Assembly (NCBI GenBank): GCA_963805715.1
Contig: CAWDVK010000009.1
Coordinates: forward strand, 248,001-312,000
Length of the DNA stretch: 64,000 nt
Direction of reading: 5' to 3'
Origin: CAWDVK01 sp963805715
GTDB taxonomy: Bacteria > Actinomycetota > Actinomycetes > Streptosporangiales > Streptosporangiaceae
The notes below the pieces were generated by a model. That model saw only the letters and a list, made by a program, of their open reading frames with translations, was not told the origin of the DNA and ran no database searches. Of the stretch, positions 1 to 7,121 are shown piece by piece (position 1 is the first letter of the stretch; each line of letters begins with the position of its first letter). A program made the translations under genes and the position numbers.

Positions 1-467
1 CCGCCCGCATCGAGGAACCGCGCCCCGAGCGCGGCCAGCAGGCCGGCACCGCCATCGGTGCAGGCGGACCCGCCGAGCGCGACCTCGATCCGCGCGGCAC
101 CGCGGTCCAGGGCTGCGACCACCAGGTCCCCGGCGCCTGCGCTGTGCGCATGCAGCGGGTCGGGCACCGCCAGCAGCGGCAGCCCGGCCGCGCGGGCCAG
201 CTCGATCACGTGGAGCCGGCCTGGAAGCTCCAGCCAGCAGGCTTCCAGCAGGCCGCGGCCGGGTCCGCGAACCCGGGCGCGATGCCAGCGGGCCCCCTGC
301 TGGCCGGCCGCCAGCACGTCCAGCGTCCCCTCGCCGCCATCGGCCAGCGGAATGCAGCTGACCTCGTCAGCCGGCCGCACCGCGCGCCAGCCGTCGGCCA
401 GGGCCGCCGCGGCCGCGGCGGCGCCGATGCTGCCCTTGAAGGAGTCGGGCGCGATGACGACCCGCAT
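1..467 (-). CDS. Glycerate kinase (partial, 3' end beyond the window)
   Basis: Phosphorylates glycerate with ATP in glycerate/glyoxylate catabolism. The minus-strand frame begins MRVVIAPDSFKGS, the classical N-terminus of the GarK/GlxK glycerate kinase family. It continues with the family blocks PLADGGEGTLD and ALGGSACTDGGAGLL, the latter near residue 135. The reading runs off the left edge of the window, so about 155 of the usual ~370 residues are visible. The ATG at 467 lies 5 bases after the stop of the adenylate kinase gene, so the two are probably co-transcribed. Identity is firm from the motifs; which glycerate isomer is used, and whether the 2- or 3-phosphate is made, cannot be told. 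Confidence 0.88.
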   Translation of the reverse strand, partial: MRVVIAPDSFKGSIGAAAAAAALADGWRAVRPADEVSCIPLADGGEGTLDVLAAGQQGARWHRARVRGPGRGLLEACWLELPGRLHVIELARAAGLPLLAVPDPLHAHSAGAGDLVVAALDRGAARIEVALGGSACTDGGAGLLAALGARFLDAG

Positions 468-472
468 CGCGC

Positions 473-1264
473 TCAGTCAGCGTGCCGCGCGCCCGCGCGC
501 GCCCCGGTGGCCGCCGGCGCTGGCGACCCGGCCGCTGCCGGGGCCGCCGAGCCAGCCGCCACCCTCGAGTCAGCGGCCTTCGGGTCAGCCGGTTCCGCGC
601 CGGACCCGCGCCCCGACGGGGGCCGGTAGGGCGGCAGGTCCAGCGCCGCCCTGATGGCCTGCTGGACCTCTTCCTTGCTCTTCGTCGCGTCGATGGTCAC
701 GACGTATTCCTTGCGGCGGAAGATGTCGAGCACCGGGTTGGTCTTCGAGTGGTACTCACGCAGCCGGACGGCGAGGGCCTCCTCGGTGTCATCCTCGCGC
801 TTGACCAGCTCGCCCCCGCATACGTCGCAGCAGCCGGTGACCTTCGGGCTGTTGTTGATCAGGTTGTAGTCCATGCCGCAGTTCGAGCACAGCCGGCGCG
901 CCATCACCCGCCGCCGCACCTCGCTGTCCGGCATGTCCAGGTGGATGACGCCGTCGATGTCGTAGCTCTCCAGGAAGAACTCGGCCTGGCGCTCGTTGCG
1001 CGGGAAGCCGTCGACGATAAAGCCGTAGTTCCAGTCATGACCCGTCAGCCGGTCCTTGACGACGCCCTCGACGAGATCGTCACTGACCAGCTCGCCGCTC
1101 GCCATGGTGCGCCGGACCTGAGCCCCGATCTTCGTATGATTCTGTACATTCCACCGGAAAATATCGCCGACGGCGATGTGCACGAGATCAAGGTCCTCAG
1201 CGAGCATGGCGCTCTGCGTGCCCTTGCCACTGCCCTGCACGCCCATAATGACGTATTTCCGCAT
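473..1264 (-). CDS. Adenylate kinase-family nucleoside monophosphate kinase with long C-terminal tail
   Basis: Transfers phosphate between ATP and a nucleoside monophosphate, normally AMP. The P-loop GVQGSGKGT is at residues 8-16 and DGFPRN near 85-90. The LID carries four cysteines (126, 129, 145 or 146, 149) arranged as a zinc knuckle. Residues 1-212 cover a standard long-form adenylate kinase. The last ~50 residues are a Pro/Ala/Gly-rich tail absent from typical ~215-aa enzymes. It is encoded away from ribosomal protein/secY genes, and its AMP-binding segment reads GDIFRWNVQNHT instead of the usual GDxLR. It may therefore be a divergent second copy. A 16-bp tandem repeat lies just upstream, and glycerate kinase follows 5 bases after the stop. 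Confidence 0.82.
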   Translation of the reverse strand: MRKYVIMGVQGSGKGTQSAMLAEDLDLVHIAVGDIFRWNVQNHTKIGAQVRRTMASGELVSDDLVEGVVKDRLTGHDWNYGFIVDGFPRNERQAEFFLESYDIDGVIHLDMPDSEVRRRVMARRLCSNCGMDYNLINNSPKVTGCCDVCGGELVKREDDTEEALAVRLREYHSKTNPVLDIFRRKEYVVTIDATKSKEEVQQAIRAALDLPPYRPPSGRGSGAEPADPKAADSRVAAGSAAPAAAGSPAPAATGARAGARHAD

Positions 1265-1298
1265 GCCGCCAGGCTAGATCATGAACCGCGCCGACTAT

Positions 1299-1327
1299 AG
1301 CCCTAAGTTACCGCAGCCCTAAGTTAC
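1299..1327. repeat. Short tandem repeat upstream of the adenylate kinase gene
   Basis: The 13-base string agccctaagttac occurs twice with a 16-base period (1299-1311 and 1315-1327), about 35 bases upstream of the kinase ATG at 1264. The motif is unusually AT-rich for this region. It could be a pair of regulator sites or part of the promoter; no regulator is identifiable. The rest of 1328-1644 holds no convincing gene, only low-complexity antisense frames. Confidence 0.4.
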
Positions 1328-1644
1328 GCGCTTAAGCCGGCAAGCGCCGGTTACCCGGAGGCGACGCACCGGAATGGGAAGGCCTGATGGCTGATGACGT
1401 CGCCGCCAGCCAACGCCAGCCACGATCCCCCGGCAGCCCTGAGCCCGCCCGGGCCGGCCAGCCAGCCGCCCCGGGCGGGCCAGATGGGCACGGGTCCGGC
1501 GAGCCAGCCCGCCGCGGCCCCGCCGGGCCGGCCCCGCCCAGCATGCGGTGAAGCGCACTCGCGTCGGCGGCGTCTGGATCACACCGCGACCCTGATCGCG
1601 GCAGCCGGCCAGGACGGGCCGACGAGGCCGGGCTCGCTGCGTGC

Positions 1645-1968
1645 TCAGTCGCCGGGCAGCGCGAACCTGCGCTCGCACCAGCGGCGCAGCCTGGGCTCCA
1701 GCGAGGTCCTGATCAGCGGCCAGTCCTCCTGCAGCAGCCCGGCGTTCAGGAACCTGGCCACGTCGTTACGCCGGCCCTGGGTCAGCACGATGCCGTACAT
1801 GCTGCGCCGGGCCCGGTCGTCGGTGACATCGCACTCGCGCATCCCCGGCCAGGACAGGTGGCGGGGCAGCACGATGACTCCCTTGGCCGGCCCGCGCAGC
1901 TCCTCAAGCCCGTCCGGCAGCCGGCAGGCGTGACCGTACCGCCCGGAGAGCAGGTCAGTGAGAGACAT
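1645..1968 (-). CDS. Conserved-looking hypothetical protein (107 aa)
   Basis: A 107-residue protein starting MSLTDLLSGRYG, with charged, non-repetitive composition (PRHLSWPGMRECDVTD, RRNDVARFLNAGLLQEDW). I do not recognise a named domain. The ATG at 1968 was chosen because the extension to 2109 is low-complexity and reads like non-coding DNA. No transmembrane segment or signal peptide is visible. It stands alone between the kinase promoter region and a divergent membrane-protein gene at 2130. Even composition and a credible start support a real gene, but function is unknown. Confidence 0.55.
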   Translation of the reverse strand: MSLTDLLSGRYGHACRLPDGLEELRGPAKGVIVLPRHLSWPGMRECDVTDDRARRSMYGIVLTQGRRNDVARFLNAGLLQEDWPLIRTSLEPRLRRWCERRFALPGD

Positions 1969-2129
1969 GCGACCGATTATCACCGAGTCTCCACCCGTCG
2001 TGCGCGGTGACTCGCTGGATGGCCGCCAGCACGCTGCGCCGGCAGGCGCCGATGCCGGCCCGCGGCGGCCTGCGCGATGAGCGGTGCCCGGGGCGCCGAT
2101 CTGCGGCACAGCGGCGCTAGGCTCTGAGC

Positions 2130-2606
2130 ATGCCCAGCGGACAGCCCGCGTCGCGATGGCGCTTCCTGGTCAGCCCACGGTGGCTGGGCTGGCACCTGTT
2201 CACCGTCGTCGCCGTCATCGGCATGCTCTGGCTCGGCGACTGGCAGTTCCACCGTGCCGAGAGCGGCAATGCGCTGAGCTGGGCCTATACCTTCGAGTGG
2301 CCGATCTTCGCCATCATGGGCGTGGTCTTCTGGGTGAAGACGATCATCGACGAGGGGAAGCCGAAGGAGCCCGAGGCAGCCGCGGAGGACGCTGGCGGGG
2401 ACCTGGACCTGGCGGGGGGCGACGGCGGGAGCATCCCGGCTAGCCTGGCGGCGCGAGCGTCCCGCCCGCCGTCCGACGAGGAGGCCGAGGACCCTGACCT
2501 GGACGCCTATAACGCCTACCTGGCCCGCCTGAACAAGGAAGTCCAGGGCCACGGCCGGTGGGACGTGGGCCGCCAGCCGGCCCGCTCCCGGACATGGAAA
2601 AGGTAG
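2130..2606 (+). CDS. Small membrane protein of unknown function, two membrane segments
   Basis: A 158-residue protein with two hydrophobic segments: HLFTVVAVIGMLWLGDW near residues 22-38 and WPIFAIMGVVFWVK near 56-70. A long acidic, Gly/Ala-rich cytoplasmic tail follows and ends in a more ordered basic stretch (DPDLDAYNAYLARLN). The block LGDWQFHRAESGN recalls the LGxWQxxR pattern at the first helix of SURF1-like proteins, but the rest of that fold is missing. The gene overlaps or abuts the following DUF3817 gene, suggesting an operon of small membrane proteins. Function is unassigned. Confidence 0.68.
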   Translation: MPSGQPASRWRFLVSPRWLGWHLFTVVAVIGMLWLGDWQFHRAESGNALSWAYTFEWPIFAIMGVVFWVKTIIDEGKPKEPEAAAEDAGGDLDLAGGDGGSIPASLAARASRPPSDEEAEDPDLDAYNAYLARLNKEVQGHGRWDVGRQPARSRTWKR

Positions 2607-3031
2607 GACCGGTGCCCCCGAGAACCCTCCGATCGCCCGAGACGCTCCGGACGGTGACCCTGGCCTACCGCGTGATGGCCTACGTGACCGGCGTCGTGCT
2701 GATCGTTCTCTGCTTCGTCGGGATCCCGCTCCAGGTCTGGGCGGACAACCTGGTCATCGTCAAGTACGTCGGCACCCTGCACGGCTTCCTCTACATCGTC
2801 TACATCCTGGTGGCCTTCGCGATGACCCGCGCGGTGCGGATGCCGGTGGCCAGCCCGAGGACGGTCCTCGTGCTGCTGGCCGGCACGATCCCGATCCTGA
2901 CCTTCGTGGTCGAGCGCTGGGTCAACCGCAGTTACATCCGCCCGGCGCTGGCGGCCGCCGGGCCCGCCAGCCCCAGCGGGCCCGGCACGGGAACGACGCG
3001 GACGGCGCAGGCCGGGCCGACGAGCCACTGA
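2594..3031 (+). CDS. DUF3817 integral membrane protein
   Basis: About 145 residues with three hydrophobic segments (VMAYVTGVVLIVLCFVGIP, LHGFLYIVYILVAFAM, TVLVLLAGTIPILTFVVE) and the closing motif ERWVNR. These are the layout and key blocks of the small DUF3817 membrane family common in actinobacteria. It overlaps the previous gene by 13 bases when the ATG at 2594 is used. A GTG at 2612 preceded by AGGTAGG is an equally reasonable start. The family has no established biochemical role. The C-terminal tail is Pro/Gly-rich and disordered. Confidence 0.78.
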   Translation: MEKVGPVPPRTLRSPETLRTVTLAYRVMAYVTGVVLIVLCFVGIPLQVWADNLVIVKYVGTLHGFLYIVYILVAFAMTRAVRMPVASPRTVLVLLAGTIPILTFVVERWVNRSYIRPALAAAGPASPSGPGTGTTRTAQAGPTSH

Positions 3032-3045
3032 CAGCCCGGCGAACA

Positions 3046-3639
3046 GTGGGCACGCACTACTTCGCCGAGCAGCCTGATGCCGCGCACCGGCCGGGCGCCG
3101 TGCACGTGCTGCTGCCTGACCTGCACCTGAAGCTGGAGACCGACTCCGGCACCTTCTCCCCCGGCCGGCTCGACCCCGGCACCCGGCTGCTGCTGGAGAC
3201 CGCTCCCCCGCCGCCGCCCGATGGCGACCTGCTCGACCTCGGCTGCGGCTACGGCCCGCTGGCCCTGACCATGGCCAGCCGGGCGCCCGGCGCCCGGGTC
3301 TGGGCCGTCAACGTCAACCGGCGGGCTCTTGAGCTCGCGGCCCGCAACGCGGCGGCCGCCGGGCTGCGCAATGTCCGCTGCCTGCCGCCCGGTGACCCGG
3401 TGCTGCCCGGCAGCTACCGGCTCATCTGGTCCAACCCGCCGATCCGGATCGGCAAGGCCAGCCTGCACGAGCTGCTCGGCAGCTGGCTCGGCCGGCTCGC
3501 GCCCGGCGGCAGCGCCTTCCTGGTCGTGCAGCGCAACCTGGGCTCCGACTCGCTGCAGCGCTGGCTCGGCGAGGCCGGCTGGAACGCGCGCCGGATAGCC
3601 GCCCGGTCCGGTTACCGGGTGCTGGAGGTCGGCCGGTGA
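3046..3639 (+). CDS. RsmC-type small-domain SAM methyltransferase
   Basis: A 197-residue class I methyltransferase. The SAM-binding motif LLDLGCGYGPLAL is at about residues 63-75, an acidic/Asn strand AVNVNRRALELA follows, and the catalytic SNPPIRIGK motif (NPPxR, typical of the RsmC/RlmG guanine-N2 group) is near 129-137. Single-domain forms of this size are common in actinobacteria and probably act on rRNA or tRNA guanines. The start is GTG at 3046, 14 bases after the DUF3817 stop. Its stop overlaps the next gene in a GTGA arrangement, so it is likely translationally coupled to the TrmH-type methyltransferase. The exact RNA target is not shown. Confidence 0.85.
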   Translation: MGTHYFAEQPDAAHRPGAVHVLLPDLHLKLETDSGTFSPGRLDPGTRLLLETAPPPPPDGDLLDLGCGYGPLALTMASRAPGARVWAVNVNRRALELAARNAAAAGLRNVRCLPPGDPVLPGSYRLIWSNPPIRIGKASLHELLGSWLGRLAPGGSAFLVVQRNLGSDSLQRWLGEAGWNARRIAARSGYRVLEVGR

Positions 3640-4181
3640 CCGGGCCCCCCCGCCCGCGCCAGCTCGGGCCGACGGACGTCAAGCGGCTGAACCGGTCCTG
3701 GCGGCGCGGCACGCAGGCCAGGGTCGCCCTGCTGCTGGACGGGGTCAGCCAGCCGTTCAACGTCGGCTCGATCATCCGCACCGCCGCCGCCCTCGGCGTC
3801 GACCAGCTCTGGCTGTGCGGGGACAGCGCCACGCCGCTGCACCCCTCAGCCCGCAAGACCGCGCTGGGCACCGACCGGCTGGTGCGCTGGGAACAGCTCC
3901 CCGACACCGCCGCGGCCGTGGCCGCCGCACGGGCCGAGGGGCTGCGGATCGTCGCGATCGAGCTGGCCGCCGGCGCGGTGCCGCTGCACGAGGCGCCGCT
4001 GGGCGGAGACGTCTGCCTGGCCCTGGGTCATGAGGATCGCGGCTGCTCAGCTGCCCTGCTGGCGGCGGCGGACGCCGTGGCCTACATTCCGCAGATCGGC
4101 CGGGTCGGCTCGCTGAACGTGGCGGCAGCCGCCGCGATCGCCCTGGCCGAGGCGAGGCGCCGGGAGTGGGCGGCGGGCTGA
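3636..4181 (+). CDS. TrmH/SpoU-family RNA 2'-O-methyltransferase
   Basis: A 181-residue SPOUT-fold enzyme with the three diagnostic motifs: FNVGSIIRTAAALG (motif 1, residues ~38-51), LALGHEDRG (motif 2) and IPQIGRVGSLNVAAAAAI (motif 3, C-terminal knot). These motifs bind SAM in a trefoil knot and methylate ribose 2'-OH in tRNA (Gm18-type) or rRNA. The gene starts with GTG overlapping the stop of the preceding methyltransferase, which implies coupled expression of two RNA-modifying enzymes. No extra substrate-recruiting domain is present, so it resembles the compact TrmH-like form rather than RlmB. Confidence 0.88.
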   Translation: MTGPPRPRQLGPTDVKRLNRSWRRGTQARVALLLDGVSQPFNVGSIIRTAAALGVDQLWLCGDSATPLHPSARKTALGTDRLVRWEQLPDTAAAVAAARAEGLRIVAIELAAGAVPLHEAPLGGDVCLALGHEDRGCSAALLAAADAVAYIPQIGRVGSLNVAAAAAIALAEARRREWAAG

Positions 4182-4215
4182 GGACGGCATACCGGAGGAC
4201 GGCATACTGGGGGCC

Positions 4216-4995
4216 GTGCCTACGAGCAGGCGGCCTGCCGGGTTCCTCGACCATCCGCCGCCGATCGCCTTCGCGCACCGCGGCGGCGCGGGCCATTACC
4301 CGGAGAACTCCTGGGCCGCCTTCGAGCACGCCGTCAAGCTTGGCTACGCCTACCTGGAAACCGACGCGCACGCCAGCGCTGACGGCGCGGTCCTGGCCTT
4401 CCACGACAAGACCCTCGACCGGGTCACCGACTCCTGCGGCCGGATCGCCGAGCTGCCGTACTCCCGGATCGCCGCGGCCCGCATCGGCGGCACCGAGCCG
4501 ATCCCGCTGCTGGCCGACCTGCTCGGCGCCTGGCCCTCCGTCCGGTTCAACATCGACGTGAAGGACGAGCCGGTCATCGGGCCGCTGGCGGGCGTCCTGC
4601 GCAAGACGGCGGCCTGGGACCGGGTCTGCCTCACCTCGTTCTCGGGCCGCCGGCTGAGCGCCGCGCGGCGGGCGCTGGACCGGCCGGTCTGCATGGCGAC
4701 CACACCGGTCGGTATCGGGGCCATCCGGTACGGATCGCCGGGCCAGCTGCTGCGAGCCCGGTTTGCCGCCCTTTCTGTCCGGTGTGCCCAGATTCCGGTG
4801 CGTATCGCCACTCCCCGTTTCGTGGCCCGGGCCCATGCCGCCGGCCTGCAGGTCCACGTCTGGACAGTGAACGACCGCGCCGCCATGACCCGGCTGCTTG
4901 ACCTGGGCGCGGACGGGATCATGACCGACGAGACCGTGCTCCTCCGGGAGGTCCTGGAAGGCCGCGGCCAGTGGCATCCCCGGCAGGACGGGTAA
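4216..4995 (+). CDS. Glycerophosphodiester phosphodiesterase
   Basis: Hydrolyses glycerophosphodiesters to glycerol-3-phosphate and an alcohol. The TIM-barrel GDPD signature is complete: AHRGGAGHYPENSWAAFEHA (residues ~20-39), LETDAHASADG, FHDKTLDRVTDSCG, FNIDVKDE (catalytic and metal-binding acidic residues) and the C-terminal VWTVNDRAAM and DGIMTDE. At 259 aa with no signal peptide it is predicted cytoplasmic. The GTG at 4216 follows a 15-bp-period direct repeat (gaggacggcatac at 4180-4192 and 4195-4207) in the 34-base gap after the TrmH gene. It may belong to the same transcript as the methyltransferases or have its own promoter. Confidence 0.9.
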   Translation: MPTSRRPAGFLDHPPPIAFAHRGGAGHYPENSWAAFEHAVKLGYAYLETDAHASADGAVLAFHDKTLDRVTDSCGRIAELPYSRIAAARIGGTEPIPLLADLLGAWPSVRFNIDVKDEPVIGPLAGVLRKTAAWDRVCLTSFSGRRLSAARRALDRPVCMATTPVGIGAIRYGSPGQLLRARFAALSVRCAQIPVRIATPRFVARAHAAGLQVHVWTVNDRAAMTRLLDLGADGIMTDETVLLREVLEGRGQWHPRQDG

Positions 4996-5060
4996 GGCCG
5001 GCCTCGCGGCGGCCGCCGCCGGATCTAGGCGGCCCAGCACGATTGGAAAGCAGGCCAGCC

Positions 5061-5087
5061 GGGAATCTTGTTCGGGTACTCACCGTT
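5061..5087 (+). promoter_or_regulatory. SigR-type (thiol-stress sigma) promoter for rbpA
   Basis: GGGAAT at 5061-5066 and GTT at 5085-5087 are separated by exactly 18 bases, 42 bases before the rbpA ATG. This is the Streptomyces SigR / mycobacterial SigH promoter pattern. In Streptomyces coelicolor rbpA belongs to the SigR regulon, so motif and gene identity agree. The match was found by eye. Confidence 0.7.
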
Positions 5088-5128
5088 ATCCCTTGTGAAC
5101 GGCTGAGCGCCTGGGAGGCAGTGACAAT

Positions 5129-5512
5129 ATGGCCGAACGCGCCCTACGAGGTACCCGTCTGGGAGCCACGAGCTACGAGAACGACCGGAATACCGACCTG
5201 GCGCCTCGCCACGAGGTCGCCTTCGACTGCACCAAGGGCCACAGGTTCACGGTACCGTTCTCCGCCGAGGCGGAAATCCCGGCGAACTGGGAGTGCCGGA
5301 TCTGCGGCGCGACCGCCTACACGGCTACTGGCGACACGCCGTCCCCGAAGAAGGCCAAGCCGCCGCGCAGCCACTGGGACATGCTGATGGAGCGCCGGAC
5401 GGTGGCCGACCTTGAGGAGGTCCTGGCCGAGCGGCTCGCGGTGATCCGCAGCCAGCGGGGCCGGCCCGAGCCCGCGCCGCAGCGGCAGGCCAGGCAGCGC
5501 AAGAGCGCCTGA
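5129..5512 (+). CDS. rbpA: RNA polymerase-binding protein RbpA
   Basis: Binds the principal sigma factor and RNA polymerase and stabilises the promoter open complex; the protein is restricted to actinobacteria. The sequence begins MAERALRGTRLGATSYEND (the N-terminal tail and start of the core), then has the zinc-ribbon-like core with FDCTKGHRFTVPFS and WECRICGA. The basic linker is PKKAKPPRSHWDML and the sigma-interacting C-terminal helix is ERRTVADLEEVLAERLAVIR. Length is 127 aa against ~111-124 in characterised members; the extra part is a short basic tail. It stands alone, with a SigR-type promoter upstream and a strong hairpin downstream. Confidence 0.97.
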   Translation: MAERALRGTRLGATSYENDRNTDLAPRHEVAFDCTKGHRFTVPFSAEAEIPANWECRICGATAYTATGDTPSPKKAKPPRSHWDMLMERRTVADLEEVLAERLAVIRSQRGRPEPAPQRQARQRKSA

Positions 5513-5531
5513 CCGCGCACCCCCGCCGGCG

Positions 5532-5555
5532 CCGCTGGCGGGGCCTCGCCAGCGG
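5532..5555 (+). terminator. Hairpin terminator after rbpA
   Basis: A perfect 9-bp inverted repeat (ccgctggcg at 5532-5540, cgccagcgg at 5547-5555) with a 6-base loop lies 20 bases after the rbpA stop. There is no U-tract, as is common in high-GC actinobacteria. Confidence 0.6.
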
Positions 5556-5629
5556 AAGAGGCCGCCGCGTGCCGAGCGGGCACCGGCGGTTTCTTGCTGC
5601 CCGCCGCCTGCCCGCCGCCCTGACCTCGG

Positions 5630-6388
5630 CTACCGCGGATGGCGGTGACGGCCCAGCCGGCCCATGACGCCCCATTGAGTGACCCGCCAGAATGCCTCGA
5701 TGATCACCGCCCGGCTCATCTTGCTGGCTCCGCGGGTGCGCTCGGTGAACCTGATCGGCACCTCGGTGACGGTGAGCCCGGCGTTGATAGCGCGAAGCGT
5801 CAGGTCGATCTGGAAGCAGTAGCCCTGGGATTGCACCTGGTCAAGGCCGATCTTGCGCAAGGTGTCCGCGCGGTAGGCGCGGTACCCGGCGGTGACGTCG
5901 TGGATCCCGACGCCCAGCACGACCCGCGCGTACAGGTTGGCGCTCCTGGACAGGGCCTCCCGCGACTTCGGCCAGTTCGTCACCGTGCCGCCGGGCACCC
6001 AGCGAGACCCGATAACCAGGTCGGCGTGCTGAAGCGCGGTCAGCAGCCCTGACAGTTCCGCCGGGTCATGGGAGCCGTCGGCGTCCATCTCGACGAGCGC
6101 CCCGTAGTCGTGCTCCAGGCCCCAGCCGAAGCCGGCAATGTAGGCGGCGCCCAGGCCAGCCTTACCGGCCCGGTGCATGGCGTGCACGTGCTCGTCGTCA
6201 GCGGCCAGCTTGTCGGCTATCTCGCCCGTGCCGTCCGGACTGTTGTCGTCAACCACCAGGATGTCCGCGGCGGGGACCGCTGAGCGCACGCGCGCCACGA
6301 TCAGTTCCAGGTTCTCCCGCTCGTTATATGTCGGGATTATCACGGCCACCCGCCCGATCGGGCTGCGTGGCCGGCTGCTCGTCGTCAC
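5630..6388 (-). CDS. ppm1: Polyprenol monophosphomannose synthase (GT2, Ppm1 type)
   Basis: Transfers mannose from GDP-mannose to polyprenyl phosphate, supplying the donor for periplasmic mannosylation of lipoglycans and proteins. The GT-A/GT2 fold begins VAVIIPTYNERENLELIV, then VVDDNSPDGTG, the metal site EMDADGSHDP, VIGSRWVPGG, and the C-terminal family blocks QGYCFQIDLTLRA and VPIRFTERTRGASKMS. No transmembrane region or Lnt domain is fused, as in Streptomyces Ppm1. GTG at 6388 was chosen because GGCAGGA lies just upstream; an upstream TTG would add 16 weak residues. The gene is divergent from the acetyl-CoA synthetase gene. Confidence 0.9.
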   Translation of the reverse strand: MTTSSRPRSPIGRVAVIIPTYNERENLELIVARVRSAVPAADILVVDDNSPDGTGEIADKLAADDEHVHAMHRAGKAGLGAAYIAGFGWGLEHDYGALVEMDADGSHDPAELSGLLTALQHADLVIGSRWVPGGTVTNWPKSREALSRSANLYARVVLGVGIHDVTAGYRAYRADTLRKIGLDQVQSQGYCFQIDLTLRAINAGLTVTEVPIRFTERTRGASKMSRAVIIEAFWRVTQWGVMGRLGRHRHPR

Positions 6389-6965
6389 TAATTCCTGCCT
6401 CTGACTGGCCTCGGCCGGTGGTTGCTCCTCCCGCAACCGTCACCAACGTCCATCTGATCACGAGGGTTCCCGCGCGCGTGCCCGGTATGCGCAGAACGCG
6501 TGCTTGGCGGCGCGGGGCTCGCACCCAGCCGCCTGACCTTACTACCACGAGGCTAGCTCGCCCCGCCCGAGGGTAGCCCGCATGCCAGGTGGGAAGAGGG
6601 CCCGGATCTCCCTTCGGACCGGAGTCGTCCCGTCGGCCACGGGCTCGCTCTCCGTTGTCTACTGGGAACCCGGGCCCCTCCCGGGTCCAACCCCCCGTCC
6701 AGCCGGGGCTTGCCGCGCAGCTTTCAATCCTGTGCCTGGAAATAAGGCAGAAGCATCGGCTCCGCCTTTTGCACAGATCAGCTGGCCTGGCGCACGGCCC
6801 CGACCGGCTGGCCCGGTGCTGGACTGCCCAGCAACTTACCGTTGATCCGGGCGATGTCAACCCGCTCTAGCAGGACCGATGCTCTCGGAAGGCGTTGCGT
6901 GACGGGCCTGTTCGCTGTTGTCCCGCGGCGATACGATTGAGACTCCCGTAGCGTGTGGGGGCAGC
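6389..6965. other. Long divergent intergenic region with hairpins
   Basis: No convincing gene lies between ppm1 and the acs leader; the antisense frames at 6778-7471 are shadows. Visible structure includes a 7-bp inverted repeat with a 5-base loop (acccggg 6668-6674, cccgggt 6680-6686). A terminator-like imperfect hairpin ending in TTTT is at about 6744-6770 (aaggc with gcctt arms). The region must hold the ppm1 and acs promoters, but I could not assign -35/-10 boxes with confidence. Confidence 0.4.
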
Positions 6966-7121
6966 ATGACAGACATGTCGGAGGCAGGCAGCCAGTGCGT
7001 GGCTGAGGCCTCGTTTGCCCCTGTTGCTGGCGCCGGAGACCGGCTGCGGCCCGAGTCAGACTGGCGGTTTCGTTCGGGAGTCCATGTGAGAGTCCGCATT
7101 CCGGCAGGAGGACGAGCATGA
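6966..7121 (+). CDS. Possible small leader ORF translationally coupled to acs
   Basis: A 51-codon frame starts MTDMSEAGSQCVAEA after a GGGGGCAGC purine tract. Its TGA (7119-7121) overlaps the ATG of the acetyl-CoA synthetase gene (7118) as ATGA. It has no recognisable domain and could be chance in GC-rich DNA. The exact stop-start overlap is the only reason to list it; a leader peptide coupling acs translation is one reading. Confidence 0.25.
   Translation: MTDMSEAGSQCVAEASFAPVAGAGDRLRPESDWRFRSGVHVRVRIPAGGRA

Noticed and set aside
3772..5040. A 422-codon minus-strand frame
   Set aside because: It overlaps the TrmH-type and phosphodiesterase genes, which carry complete family motifs on the plus strand.
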